DNA from: Deuterostichococcus epilithicus
Taxonomy: Eukaryota; Chlorophyta; Trebouxiophyceae; Prasiolales; Stichococcaceae
Reading direction: 5' to 3'
Length of the DNA stretch: 64,000 bases
NCBI GenBank assembly: GCA_033439295.1
Contig: JAVTLE010000008.1
Coordinates: forward strand, 1,240,001-1,304,000
Shown: one piece after another, positions 1 to 12,500 of the stretch
Position numbering within the stretch: position 1 is the first letter of the stretch
Layout: every line of letters starts with the position of its first letter
The notes under the pieces: generated by a model
Told to the model about the DNA's origin: nothing
Database searches by the model: none
What the model saw: the letters and a program-made list of their open reading frames with translations, nothing else
Position numbers and translations under genes: made by a program

Positions 1-128
1 ACAAGATGGGACAGTACTGCAACAGTGACATGTAGGGGCGGCCCACATCATCTCCGACAAGCTCTCACAACAGTCATTCGCATCCACAGGATGGCTGAAA
101 TTTTTTAGTAATGTCTGGCATAGCCCAA

Positions 129-1596
129 TCACCATGCAGTGCCCACGTCCGACAGGACTTTCAGTGGAGTCTGTTCCTCGAGGTAATTTTTCGCCTCCTC
201 GCTTTTAAAGAACAGGGTGCCAGCGAAGCCGAGGCTATTGACGGAGGCGGGGCCAGAGGACTCCTTGCTTCGCGGGATTAGCTGCAGATACTCCTGTGTG
301 AGTAGCACGTTATATGACAGGGTCTTGACGCCGCCGCTGTGCTGCCCAGATGCCCGAAGCATGTCGTTCGCCAGGGCTGCCAGCTGTGAGCCCTCCAACC
401 TGCGACGCCAGCAGAGTAGAGACAGTTCATAGGTAGGTCGGTGACACCTACAGTTCAAGCTGCGCCTTCCAGAAGGAATTGGACCGAGGATGGTGTGCGC
501 TGCGTTTCGAAGTCATTGCAGGCGGGAGTCACCTCTCCGGCAGCCGCGCCGCAAAGCACTGGTAGGGGAGCTGCCGCAGCTGCCGCACTTCCGCCACGCT
601 GCTGCCCTCTGTGCCAGCACTCAGGACCGCTTGCAATGGCAGCTCCGCTGGCAGCCCTTCCATCAATGGCAGCGGCACCACCTGCTTGCAACAGCATGAC
701 GCAATATGACGAGGTCCAGAGACCTGCCTCCTGACCAGCTTGCTCATTCATAGCGCCACACTGCTTGCTGCCAGTATGATACATTTGGCAAAAATCCAAC
801 AACCGTTGACCACGCACCTGCACATGCTTGTGCGGCTGACTTGCGCCCGATTCTGGTCCGCAGTTGAAATATGCGATGCCGCCGTGCGGCATGGCCTGGA
901 CATATACCTACATCATCAGTCCGAATGCAGAAGGCGCGGCATCAAATGATGGATCAGCACAGGGGCACTGCGGGGTGCCACCTGGAACTCGTGTCAGCGC
1001 GGCCTGATCAGCGGGCCTGATCAGCGAGCTTGATCAGTGGGCGAACACACACCTGAATGACCATGAGCGTGGCATCAAAGTCAGCAGCGGTTAGCGGGCT
1101 GGTCTGCTCCTCAAACTGGCGCGTCACAACCAGCGTGTGATAGGGCACCACGTTGAACTTGTTGAGCAGGCATGTGTGCGTGTCTGACAGGTGCTCCACC
1201 CACAGCGCCTCGTCGTAGGGCAGGAAGGGGTTCGCCGGCTTGCCGCCGCTGCATGTGTTGGCAAAGATGTAAGGGACCCACCCGCCGGCGCTGCCGCCAA
1301 ACATATCATTCCGCCGATCAGTTGCATGCGAAAATGGGCTTAAATTTTGCAGCAGGCCTCCTCTGAGCCTCAATTCGATGTGTTTGACAGCACCTGTCCG
1401 CAGCTTTTGGCGGCTTGGGCTTGCTGTTCAGTGACGCCGCCACACGCAGGACGAAGCCCACATTCAGTGCTGGATCGACGAAGACCTTGTCGTCGGTCTC
1501 TGTCCTGAACACGTCGCGGTTCTCCAGCGCTGTGTGGTACACACTGACAAGCCGCTGCCACAGCGGGCTTTCGGCGCCGCCGCTAGCCGCATGCAT
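129..1596 (-). CDS. APA: Ap4A phosphorylase / ATP adenylyltransferase
   Basis: Splits diadenosine tetraphosphate with phosphate into ATP and ADP, keeping the alarmone low. Five exons join in phase (1596-1394, 1248-1053, 895-818, 681-533, 399-129) into a 298-residue protein, close to the family's usual ~320. The N-terminal exon carries LWQRLVSVYHTALEN, exon 2 carries NPFLPYDEALWVEHL and LLNKFNVVPYHTLVVTRQFE, and exon 3 carries the catalytic HIT-like loop ESGASQPHKHVQ with the His-x-His-x-Gln triad. The C-terminal exon has SYNVLLTQEYLQLIPRS and NSLGFAGTLF, typical of the C-terminal domain. The start is the first ATG of the exon that opens with MHAASGG; an upstream in-frame extension to about 1776 is possible, for instance as a targeting peptide, but is not supported by family length. 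It lies head to head with ALKBH8, about 365 bp apart. Confidence 0.93.
1001..1039. repeat. 13-bp tandem repeat, three units
   Basis: Three consecutive 13-bp units built on GGCCTGATCAGCG. The first two are identical and the third is degenerate (AGCTTGATCAGTG). The array lies in the intron between exons 2 and 3 of the Ap4A phosphorylase gene, just past the splice donor. Confidence 0.8.
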
Positions 1597-1961
1597 GGCC
1601 GCCACGGAATTGGCAGAGGCTCCTACATGGGCGAGTCCTTTGCTCAGGAATATGACTGGTGGATTTGATCTCAAATGAGCTGGACCAACTGGACGCAAGC
1701 AGAAGGAGGGTGCTGTGGCGTGGCTGGCAGTTGCAATCGTCCCAAGTTGACGGGTCAGGGGTGGAGCTGAAAACATGCGAAGGCGCCGAGGGACACTTCA
1801 AACAAACAATTCGACAATGCTTTGCCGAAACGCCAACGCTGCCCAGCATGATCGCCAGAAACCCTTCTGCGTCAAGGCATCATGGCAATGCATGAGGCAT
1901 TCCGGTGGCACACCTGCATTTGCATGGATCGGAAGTGGTCTACATCGACACGGTCGGCTTG
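1597..1961. promoter_or_regulatory. Divergent intergenic region, APA / ALKBH8
   Basis: About 365 bp separate the inferred start codons of two diverging genes, so it should hold both promoters and both 5' leaders. I see no convincing TATA box or repeated motif. Part of it could be 5' coding sequence if either start is further upstream. Confidence 0.45.
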
Positions 1962-4900
1962 ATGTTCGGCAGAAGCACGCGACCGACGCGGCACCTGCTC
2001 GTCGGCAATGTGGGCCCAGGCGTCGGCGTGCAGCGCAATGCCATTGTGGCGGTCCTGGCGCCCCTAGGCTGCAGCCAAGTGCACGTGCCGCAGCTGACGG
2101 ACAAGGAACCGTCGTACGTTTTCGCCACCTTTGACACGGAGGCTCAGGCCGCTGCCGCGCTGGAGACGCTGCACGAGCAGCCCTGCGTCGCCCTGGGCGG
2201 CCGCACGCCGACGGCAAAGTTCGCTGTCAACAAAGCCAAGGACAACGTGCGTCCTGCCTCCGTTCGATGCAGATTGAACCTGAGCAGCGAACCCGAGCAG
2301 TTCACAGGCTACCTGCCTCTCATCTGCATGAGTGGTGCGTCGCCGTTCATTCGCGCTTGCGACCAGACAGGATGACGCTCAGGGCGTTGTGCATGCCTGC
2401 AGGCGACCGCGCAGGAGCTGGTACATGTCAGCCGGACGAGTGAGGAGTGCGGGGTGCCCGGCCTCTCGCTGCACCTGGACTTTGTCAGTGAGGCGGAGGA
2501 GCAGGCAAGGCAACAGCATAGTGCAGCAGAGCAACGAGGATCGTTGACAGACTCATCAGGGTCATCAGGGTCATGCATCAGCGCTATGCAGCTGGCGCAG
2601 CATGCCTGCAGTCAAATGAGCGCACAGTCTGGTCTCCGCTCGTCACAGCGCGTGTGTCGCCTTCAGGAGCTGCTGGGTGCTGTCGACGAGGGTCCCTGGG
2701 CGTCGCTCGCGCGGCGCCGCGTGAAGCATTTCGGCTTCGAGTTTCGGTACCTCACCCGAGACGTGGACCCGGCGCAGCCGATGGCACCGATGCCATCGCC
2801 GGTGGCGGCGCTGCTGCCGCGGCTGCAGGGCTTCGGCGCCACGGACCGCCTGGACCAGCTGACTGTGAACGAGTATGCCGCGGGCGTCGGGCTCAGCCCG
2901 CACATAGACACCCATTCGGCGTTCACAGGCAAGCACAGGAGGCCACCCTTCGTCTGGGTGCTTTCACATGCCAGGGGGCTCAAAGGCCAGTTCACTCAAG
3001 TTCAGGCGGATGCATAGGAATGCGGTTGAATGCTTCTGACGCTCCGTGGGGGAGGTCAGGAATCAGATAGTTTGGCAATCCGTCTACCATTGATGTCATC
3101 TGCACCACAGGCGCTATCCTGTCGTTGTCGCTTGCCGGCCCGGCGGTGATGCAGTTCCGGCGGGGCAGCGAGCGGCGGGCGGTCTACCTGCCACGCCGGT
3201 CGCTGCTGGTGCTGGCCGGCGAGGCGCGTTACGCATGGTGCGCCCTTCTGAGAAAGGTCCTGCTGATCAATGGCTTTCGAGGCACGGTCCCGCCATGCAG
3301 GAGGTCTGCGCCGTCAAATCCAGACCGCTGCTGTGCTGCCAGCCTCACATGTCAGGCTTGCAAAGCCAGAGGAGTCTGAGCGCCGGGGCCGCCCAAGGTC
3401 CAGACTCTTGGTCAAAGTTTGACGCTCTTTGGGCGGCACCTGCAGGGACCACTACATCCCGCACCGGCGGCAGGATATCGTGGACGGTGTAGCCATTGAG
3501 CGGGCAGACAGGCGGGTGTCGCTCACCTTCCGGCAGGCGGGTGCCTTCTGGCGTAGTTCGACACGCAGAACGATTTTGTTCGGACAGACACAACGGCGAA
3601 TCGGTTGCTGAATGGCAGAACAGGACACTCACAAAACTCTGCCGCCAAAACTGGAATCTCGTGGGAAGGGGTGCCGCAACTCGAGAAGACCTCAAAGGCT
3701 AATTGTCGGACTCGTCGGACTCGTCGGCTGACGGATTGTTGGCTGAGCCCAGGTGCGCGGCTTTGCATGCGACTGCGCCTGGCCGGAGCAGTGCGACAGC
3801 CAGCTGCAGCAGCTGCCGCCGACGCGCAACCTGCTCAAGGTTCGGGCGGCAACGGAGGGCGCCACAGCACCAGGCGCCCCTGCAGGGTCGGTGACACCGC
3901 CACCTGATGGTTCCGGCACGCGGCAGGGCGATGGAGGCGTTCAGCCAGACGGCAGCCAGCAGCCGTGCTCAGTGCAGGACGGCGGCCGTCCGGCGGTCAA
4001 CAGTGTGCACTCCAACAGCAGGGCCGCTCCGGGCGAGCCTGATGCCGCGAGGCAGGCTGCAGCAATTCGGCTGGAGGTACGCGGCAGTGCTGAGCGGCCA
4101 GCAGCGGCGGAGCCGACAGCAGACGGCGACTCGCTGGCAGCTATCGCCGGCTGCGGCGACGCCGCCGACGAGGCAGCGTGCCAGCAGATGGAGGACCGCT
4201 TCGTGAACGATGTGTACAACACCATCGCGCCGCACTTCAATTCAACCAGGTATGTCAACTGCGGCTGCAAGGCTTTTGCAGGCGATGCTGGCTGAGAACT
4301 GCACTGCGAATCGATGAGTCATGATCAGCAACTGTCAAGACCCGAGCCAACACATCTGTAGTCCGCCAACGACAGCGCTGGATCAGACATGGGTGCAGCC
4401 ACGCATTACGGTTATATTTTGTGGGCGCGCGCAGGTTTGCGGTGTGGCCGAAAGTGCGGGCGTTCCTGGAGTCCTTCAGCACTGGCGACGTCATTGCCGA
4501 CGTGGGCTGCGGCAATGGCAAGTACTTCGGCGTGCGTCGCGACGTGGCCATCCTGGCCTCGGACCGCAGCATCGGCTTGGCGGAGGTGGCCGTCACCCGG
4601 CTGTCAACACCCACAGGTGTGCCTGCAAGGCTTGCGACAGGCACTGCACAACACTGTGGGGGTAGAGCCGCACCCGCTTGCTCCAAGCCCCAGGAGCCAG
4701 GGCACCAATGATGGTTCAGGGCATGTAAGGAAGCCCCTGGTGTCCTATCACATATACCACAGCAACCCACGTATGTGTCCCGCTGGCCGCGCAGGTAGCA
4801 CGGCAAAGGCTGACGTGGCTGTGGCAGACGCCTTTGCGCTGCCCTACCGGGAGGGCAGCTGCGACGGGGTGCTGTGCATCGCGGTGCTGCACCACATCTC

Positions 4901-5860
4901 CAGCAATGCACGGCGCCTGCGCCTCCTGCGGCGGCTCGCCGCCATCCTGCGCCCCGGTCCGCAGCTGCACGCCTCTCTGCTGGCGCAAAGCGCCAACCTG
5001 TCGCTCGAGTGTCTGCCCAAGGGTCTCGTCCGCATCACAGTGGGGAATTGCATGGCTTGCCAGGAATCTTGTCAGATCACACCTCGAACCTGTAATGCCG
5101 TCAAGGGGACAGAAAACCCGGAAGCATGATCTTGCACTTCCATGCAGGCGGCCGGGCCCTGGTCACGGTGTGGGCATATGAGCAGGAGGAGCAGAAGCTT
5201 CTGGCCAAGTGGCAGCGTATACAACGGCCGCTTGACGGCACCGCAGCCTGGGCAAGAGACGCTGTCAGCGAAGACGGCGGCCAGAGCGACGCCACAGACG
5301 GCCGCAGAGGGCCCGCCGGCCACGGCAGGGACGGCGGCAGCGCAGGCATCGGCTGTAACGTTGGAAGCAGCAGTAGCGGCGTTGGCAAGGAGGACAGCCT
5401 CGACTACATGGTGCCCTGGCATCTTCCGTTCCACCGGATGGAGGCGGCAGCAATCGCAGCCCGCACCACCGGCGGCGCCAACCAGTCGACCAGCGGCAGC
5501 GGGACCCCCCAGGCAGCCGACGGCGCGGCGCCCGGCAGGCCTGGCGATGCGTCCGGCGCAGCGGAAGCATCGGAGGGATCTGCTGCAGGATCAGAGGGCG
5601 TGGCGGCTGAGCGGAACGGCGTGCCCGTCGGCAGGATCGACCCCGTCAAGAACACCATCGTGTTCGATCGATACTACCACCTGTTCCGGCAAGGCGAGCT
5701 AGAGACTCTCGCCGCGGGCGTGGGTGGGGCAGCCATGGCGGACTCGTTCTACGACAAGAGCAACTGGTGCATTGTGCTTGAGAAGGGGCCAGTGACGGCG
5801 GAGTCGCCAGCCGCTGCACCACGAGCAGACCAGAGGCGTCAGCCACGACAGTACGCGTAG
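1962..5860 (+). CDS. ALKBH8: ALKBH8-type tRNA wobble-uridine methyltransferase/hydroxylase (RRM-AlkB-Trm9 fusion)
   Basis: Completes mcm5U and its hydroxylated form at the tRNA wobble position. The order is: an RRM near 1980-2240 (RHLLVGNVGPGVG to GGRTPTAKFAV); an Fe(II)/2-oxoglutarate AlkB domain at about 2450-3530 with the HxD pair in LSPHIDTHSAF, LPRRSLLVLAGEARYAW, a distal His in HYIPHR and the arginines in RRVSLTFR; then an S-adenosylmethionine methyltransferase at about 4180-5790 with IADVGCGNGKYF, ADAFALPYREGSCDGVLCIA and VLHHIS. A long Ala/Gly/Ser-rich insert (5240-5630) interrupts the methyltransferase before VPWHLPF and FDRYYHLFRQGEL. The ATG at 1962 is the first in-frame Met before the RRM; an upstream exon cannot be excluded. 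All parts are on one strand in the animal ALKBH8 order, whereas plants are described as having separate ALKBH8 and TRM9 genes. Confidence 0.9.
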
Positions 5861-6589
5861 CTCACGCCTTGCTATGATGTTCGAAATGTACTCGTACATT
5901 GAACCAAGATGTCGCTGTGCTGTCTGGAGCCAGCGCCTATCAGCCTAACAGGGAGCATTTGCAATCGTAGGAGAAGGCAGAATGGGATGGAGGGTTCATT
6001 CTCTGTGCTTGCCAATGCCAGAAACACTTCTGTTCTTCTTTCGTTGGCTGAACCGCTTGGTCGCACTTCTGGACTCGCGCAGCTGCCCGAAACTTATTTG
6101 GACTTCCGGGACACCATCCGGAAGGCATAACGTCCAGGCATAACGTCCAGCAGGCATAACGTCCAGCGTCTCCCTTGACCGCGAACAGGATGACAGAGTC
6201 GCATCCTGGAGCTGCGTGACCTGGACTCTGCGTTTCGGCTTGTGCAGCTCATAGCAAGCACATGCCGAATGAAGTTCCTGGGTCGGTCTAGGAGAATGCT
6301 GGTTTTCAGCTCAGGGAATGCGACCTTGGACAGGCCCACTCTGTATTGAGGCCCTCGAATTGGGATCGAGGGGCATTGCCGCTACCTCGCCGGTCGTTGC
6401 CACAGCATCCTGACCAGGACCCAACAACGGCCTGCGGCATCTTGAATGCGTGTCGAATACCAAATCAGCTTTGCATTCTCGAGCCAGGGACTGGAATCTC
6501 CTCCCGCAGCCCGTAGCAGCCCGGTGCTCCTGAGCATCATGCGCCGAAGGCTGTAGCGCACCGCCGAGGCCGCAGCCCGGCGCCGCTTC
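5861..6589. other. Intergenic region, ALKBH8 to VPS3
   Basis: About 730 bp between the ALKBH8 stop and the first VPS3 Met. It should hold the ALKBH8 3' UTR and the VPS3 promoter, and contains the 13-bp triplicate repeat listed separately. Open frames here are short and match nothing I recognise. Confidence 0.5.
6125..6166. repeat. 13-bp direct repeat GCATAACGTCCAG, three copies
   Basis: Exact copies sit at 6125-6137, 6138-6150 and 6154-6166, the third displaced by three bases. Each contains AACGTCC, an ACGT-core-like element. It lies about 430 bp upstream of the VPS3 start, so a regulatory role is possible but not shown. Confidence 0.85.
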
Positions 6590-9500
6590 ATGAATGGTGC
6601 TGCGTCGCTCGGCGGCAGCGGCAACGGCGACCGCACGGCCTTCCGCCTGTGGCCGGTGCACGAGCACCGCGCACGAGGATCCATCATCTCTGCGGTCGCG
6701 CTATCAGCAGACGGCACAAAGCTGTACATTGGGCTCAGCGATGGCCAGCTGGAGGAGCACCGCCTGGTGGCGGCACCGTCGGGCGCGCACCTGTCGCTTA
6801 CCGCCCGCAAGCACGTCAGTAAGAAGGTGGGGGCCGGGATGATGCTGAGCAACACTACGCAGTTTCGCCATCAGTCTGTGTGCACCGCCAGCGTTTCGGC
6901 TGGAGGATCCTGCAATCGTGTGAAAAGACATGGGATCAGCCGGCCCTCTAGTCTGACACGTCCAATGAACACCTCGCAGCCGGTGGCTGCGATCCTGCAC
7001 CTGGAGCGCGCAGGACGGCTGGCGGCGCTGTGCGACGGGCAGCTGCTGCTGCTGGATGCAGACACCCTGGAGGGGCACCCGCTGCCGGGCGTGAAGGTGT
7101 GCTTTGAGTCAAGTGTTGGCTTGGAAGCTTTCACAATGTCCATGGGGTATCATTGTTGCAGACACTTGGTCGTGTTGCTGAGGCTAACAGGCTGCGATGA
7201 CGACATACGGTCAGGGGAAGGAGGAGGGTGGTCTTCACCAATGTGCTGCCACCAACCCGCTGGACACCATGCAGCACTTCCCCCCCAGGGCGTCACGGCA
7301 GTGGCGGCAGAGGCGGCCGACGACGCGGGGCGGGCGCCCACACGGCTGGCTCTGGCCTCGAAGTCGGGGCGGCGAACGGCGCGCATTGCGGTGTACCACC
7401 TGACCGCCGGCGGCGGCGGCNCCGGGGTGCCGCTGGGCGCGACGGCGCGGCTGCTCGCGCAGACGGACCTGGCCAGCTCGCTGCCAATCCAGGTGGCGTG
7501 ATTGTCCGTCAGCCGCTTGCCCGACACACCCCAGCACCCTCGCACAAGCAGCAGCCGCCATGTGCATGAGGCCGATGCCCAACTGGTCATGTCCAGCATT
7601 GCGGCTGGCAGCGCTGCAAAGTCAATGAAGCGTCAGGTGGGCTGAATCAGGGAGTGCAGATCTGCCGACATCTTTGATGAGGCCTCAGCGCCCGCTCGTC
7701 TGGACACGCTCATGGGGTCGCACCCGAGCGCGGCGGTCTCTGGGGGCATGCTGTCAACACCGTGGCGGCGCCGAGCTTGAGCACTGGAGTCTTTGCAATC
7801 ACACAGGCGATGGCGTGGCTGGGGCCGAAGCTGGTGGCGTGCACCTCCCTGGAGTACCTGCTGGTGGATGTCGCCGCCGGCGCTGCACAGCGCCTGTTTG
7901 CGCTTCCGGCCGAGGCGCCGCCGCCGACGCTCATCAAGCGGCTGCCGGGCGGCGCGCCGCTCGCCATCCTGCTCATGGTGAGTCAGAGAAGGCAACACTT
8001 GTGCAAGGCAGGCGTGACGCGTAGAGCGAGGGAGGGAGGCTCGCTCGGAGCATGCACAAAGGACACCGCGCATGACGGCAGCCTCCTCGCTGCAGCTCTG
8101 ATGGGCGTCAAATGCGGAACCTTCTCTTTGCCCGTCTGAGCCGCCCGCAACGACTGGAAAGCATACACTCACCTCATGTGGGACCGCATCTCACTGGCTG
8201 ACCCTCTTGCACGCTGAAGCTGGCGTCCATGTCGCACACTCCTGCCCTGACGAACGGTGTGCAGGACCAAGTCGGCATCATCCTGGATGCGGAGGGGCAG
8301 CCCACCCGCAGCGCGCTCACCTTCCCCAGCCTACCCCGCGCACTCGCGGCGGCCGGCCTCTTCGTGGTGTCTGCCGCCCAGGAGGTGTGCGCCGAACACT
8401 CTTGCTAGGACCCAAAGTCCTCATAAGCGCTGTTGCTTTCGACAGGACTCCCACCGATGGCAAAATCAGCACAGATGTGTGTGACGCGGAGGTGACTTGA
8501 ACATGCGACACTGCACCTGCCAGCATCAAGGGCGGACTTGAAACATTCGCGCCTGTCGCTCATGCGGACTGGCTCATATTGCCTGCAGACGGGCCACGCA
8601 TGTGCCTGATTTTCGCCATGTGCGCAACCCTTGCTGCTGATAAGGCTGCCGATGAGACATCGATCTGGTGCAGGGGCTGTCGGTGTTTCAGTGGGGCGAC
8701 GCGGCCTGCGTGCAGCGGCTGGGCTATGGGACAGCGGGCTTCCCTGCGCCGGGCGAGGGCCTGCTCACAGCCGACGGCCTTCCGGGCGGTTCTGTTGCGC
8801 TGGCCGGCCACCGCAAGGTGACTGCCGGGACAGACTGGGAACCAGTGACGGCGGAAGTTGTTTGATTGGACCAGTATGCATGTCCTGAAGGTTCGCCGCG
8901 TCTGGAGCCATCTGTTGACTCGAAATTTGCCGAGGGCAAGTTATCTGCAGCAACCCACACCAGGTTGCTGATGCATCGTCATGAGTCTGCCGTGCTCATA
9001 CTGCGCTGCTGAACGGCGCGGCACTGCAATGATGATGGCGCGGCGGTGCAGCATGTCATCTCCAAGAGCATCCTCTCCTAGACAACAGCTGCCTTCTTGG
9101 TGCCAAGTTCGTGATTCAACCTCCAACGGGTGTGGCTGCTGCGGGGCGTGGCGCCGCAGGAGCAGGCAGCTGGGTCATCAACACATCCCCTGACGTGTGG
9201 CTGCCATTGCGCTGCACCCGATGATCCGCTCCCCATCGCAGGTGTGGCTGCTGCGGGGCGTGGCGCTGGAGGAGCAGGCGGCGCAGCTGCTGCGGGCCGG
9301 CGACCCCGCCGCGGCGCTGGCGCTCGCAGACGCCGCGCAGGCACCCTGGGCGCCCGTCGCCGCCGCAGAGGCCGCCTTCCTGCTCACGCACAGTGCGTGT
9401 TGACCAGCGCTCTTGGGCCCCGCGCCCTGGAAGCCATGCCGTGCAAGCCGCGCATGGACCTTCTGCGGAGCGCTCAGTACCAAGCATGCACAACGGGCCG

Positions 9501-12500
9501 GCCAAGGTCTCATATGAGGCGTCGTCGAGTGTTGGCATGGGCTCATTTCACGTCTGACTGCTGGGGCTGCAGCAAGCAATATCCCTCTCCCGTACAGGTG
9601 GTAGTATCCTTTCGTGTGACCATGCATCAGTGCTGCTACACACCTTCAGCAAAGGAGGAGCCCTTTCGACTACGACCTTTGCAACGGTAGCCTGAGGGCG
9701 GACCCGGTATGCAATGCTCGCAGGCTGCCGCTTCCGAGAGGCATTTGCGGCGGCGCGGCGGTGCCGCCCTGCCGACCTGCAGCCGCGCGAGTTCTTCCCG
9801 CTGGCGCCGCAGCACACAGCAACCTGGCCACCGGGGCCGCCGCCGCGGCGGCGGTGGGGCCTGGCGCGCCCTCTCGTGCCCCTTGAGGCCGCGGTGGCGC
9901 GGGCGGCGGCAGCCACGGGGCTGGACCCGGGCCAGCTGCTGCACGAGGGGCGCCGCCAGCTGGCCGACTACCTGCTGTGGGTGAGCAGTGAAACAAACTC
10001 AAACGCAGACTCGCAAAGTGCTCAAATCAATCGTGTGTTTGTCTCCTTCTGGGGCAGTGCGCGTGCCCCGAGCAACGCCGCCGCAGCGCGACCCGTCCGT
10101 CACCGCACCATTCTGCCGCAGCAGCGCTCCCGACCACACCACAGATGGCGAACCGCCGTCACAGCGATGATAAGCAAACGGTGGGTCATACCGCCGCAGG
10201 CGCGGGGCCAGCTGGGCGTGGACCAGCGGGACGGCGTCGACACGCTGCTGGTGCAGCTGCTGGCGGACCTGCGCGCGGGGCCGGCAATTGAGGCGCTGGC
10301 GGCCGCCGGCTGCGGCGCCGACCTGGGCCAGCTGCGCGGCCGGCTGGCGGNGGAGCGGCAGCTGGCCGGCCTGGCAGCGCTGTGCGCGGCCGCCGGCGAA
10401 GCGGACCAGGCGCTGCGCCTGTGGCAGGTTTGCACCCGCTCATTGCATGGGGCCTGCGCGTCAGCTCTGTGGTGGTCATTAACAGAGCAGGGCAGCTGAC
10501 TGGATGGCATGGGCAAAGGCGTGAATGGCTTCGTCCTGGCTGGCCGATCAGATGTGCCATGATTGTTGTGACTGTGCCTTAGGACATCGAGCAAACGGAG
10601 GGCGGCACGGAGGGCGCGGCGGCAGCGGCACATTCCGCGGCGCTGCTGGCGGACGAGCGTCGCGCCGACCAGGCCTTGGCCCTGGCCTTCCTGCCGTGGC
10701 TCGTCCAGGCGTCGCCGGCTGAGGCGCTGACTGTTATGAAGGTGGATATCTCACCACTTTCATGCTGCAGCTGCGATTCACCCTGCTCACTCCCCTGCAT
10801 TGCTGTGCTGCAGGGCAGGCGGCAGGCCAGATTGTTCGTTTCAGGATCGCCACCCGCTGTCCGCAGCCGATGATCCGATGCAGCTCCTTCAGCTGCTGAC
10901 GTTCCGCGCAGGCGCGGTCGCTGCCGCCCGCCGATGTGCTACAGCTGCTGCGGCGGCAGCCAGGGGACCTGCACTGGCAGTACCTGGAGCATCTGGTGGC
11001 GGACTGCGGCTCGGCAGATGCAGCCTTGCACACTGAGCTGGCGTCCGCGCTCACGTCTGCGGCGATACCGCTGCTGCCGCCGCCGTCGCCGCGCGCGCGG
11101 CCGGGCAAGCGACGGGCCGCAGCCTCGCCTGGCGGCCGGCCAGGTGCAGGCTTGTGCGCATTATGCTGAAGGTGCTCGTCCTGAGGGCCTGCTTGCCCGG
11201 CCCTCGAAGCGGCTGGCTAGGGTGTTTTTCAGCACATGAGGATGCCAGCCGGCAGTACGGGGAGTGGCAGCACAGCTTCGCCTTGACGCAGCTGCGAGTT
11301 GGAAAGTCTGACTCTGGCAACCTCCACACGCTTGGTTGCCGCTGACAAACGCATCCCTGCTGGTTTGCAGACCTGCTGGTCAAAATTTGCCCACCTTGTT
11401 GAGGCCGTTCCTGTTGCCGGCCCGCAGTCGAGGCGGCGCCGGACGGCGCGGCGGCGGAGCGGCTGGCCGGGCTGCGGGGGCGGCTGCAGGCGCACCTGCA
11501 GGGCTCGGGCCTGGTGGACGTGCCGGCGCTACTGCGGCAGCTGCGCGGCAGCGCGCTGTGGCAGGAGCAGGTCCTGCTGCATTCCAAGGTGAGGGGGGGG
11601 CTACGGACTGCCCACCAACCCCCACTCGTGCTCCATCTAGGTATCGAAGTGCGTGGCATGCGCATGGCTCCAGAGCTGATGCCTCGTACTGCTTTCTCAA
11701 ACTGCATCCTTCAGGCTGATCCCTCGAGCTGCCACCTGAAGCAGATCCCCATTGAGTTCTTCATGGGACGACTGTTCAGAGACCCAGCCGTGCATGATAC
11801 AGGCGGGCGGCCACGAGGCGGCGCTGCGCATCCTGGCGCTGGTGCTGGGCGACGTGGCGGCGGCGGAGGCGTACTGCGGCGAGCACCTGGGGCCGCCCGG
11901 CTTCCGGCAGCTGCTTGCGATGCTGCTGGCGCCGGGCCCAGACGCGCCGCCAATGCTGCCCGAGGCCTGCCACCTGCTGCATGCTGCAGGTGGGAGGTCG
12001 GCCCACGTGTCTGCTGGGCTCGTGCGTCTGCGTTGCATGGCTCTGCGCCACAGAGGTGGCCCGAGGCGATGCCGCGCGTGGCCACGGGGGGCATCCCGTG
12101 GGGGGCATCCCTTCGCAAATGCGCCTCTTATAGCTGCCCTGCAAGGTGAGACTGGACTGGGTGAGGTGCGAGCTGATGACACCATTTTTTTAACCAACAC
12201 CTTTCACCCTGAGAGTCGTTTCGTTGACACCTTTGAATGACACCTGACATCTGCAATGCAGGCGAGCATCTGAACCCGCTGCAAGTGCTGGCGGCGCTGC
12301 CGGTGGATGCGTCCCTGGCCGGCGCTCAGGTCACACTAGCGGCGCTGCTGTCGGAGCGGCAGCACGCATGCCGCCAGGCCGCCGTGGTGCGGCAGCTGCG
12401 CAAGTCGGCGGCGCTCGCCGCGACGGCGACCCGCGCCGAGGTGCGTTGCCGTCCCAGAACCTACCCGCCGTCCAACACGTGTCTGTATATGTGAGAATGT

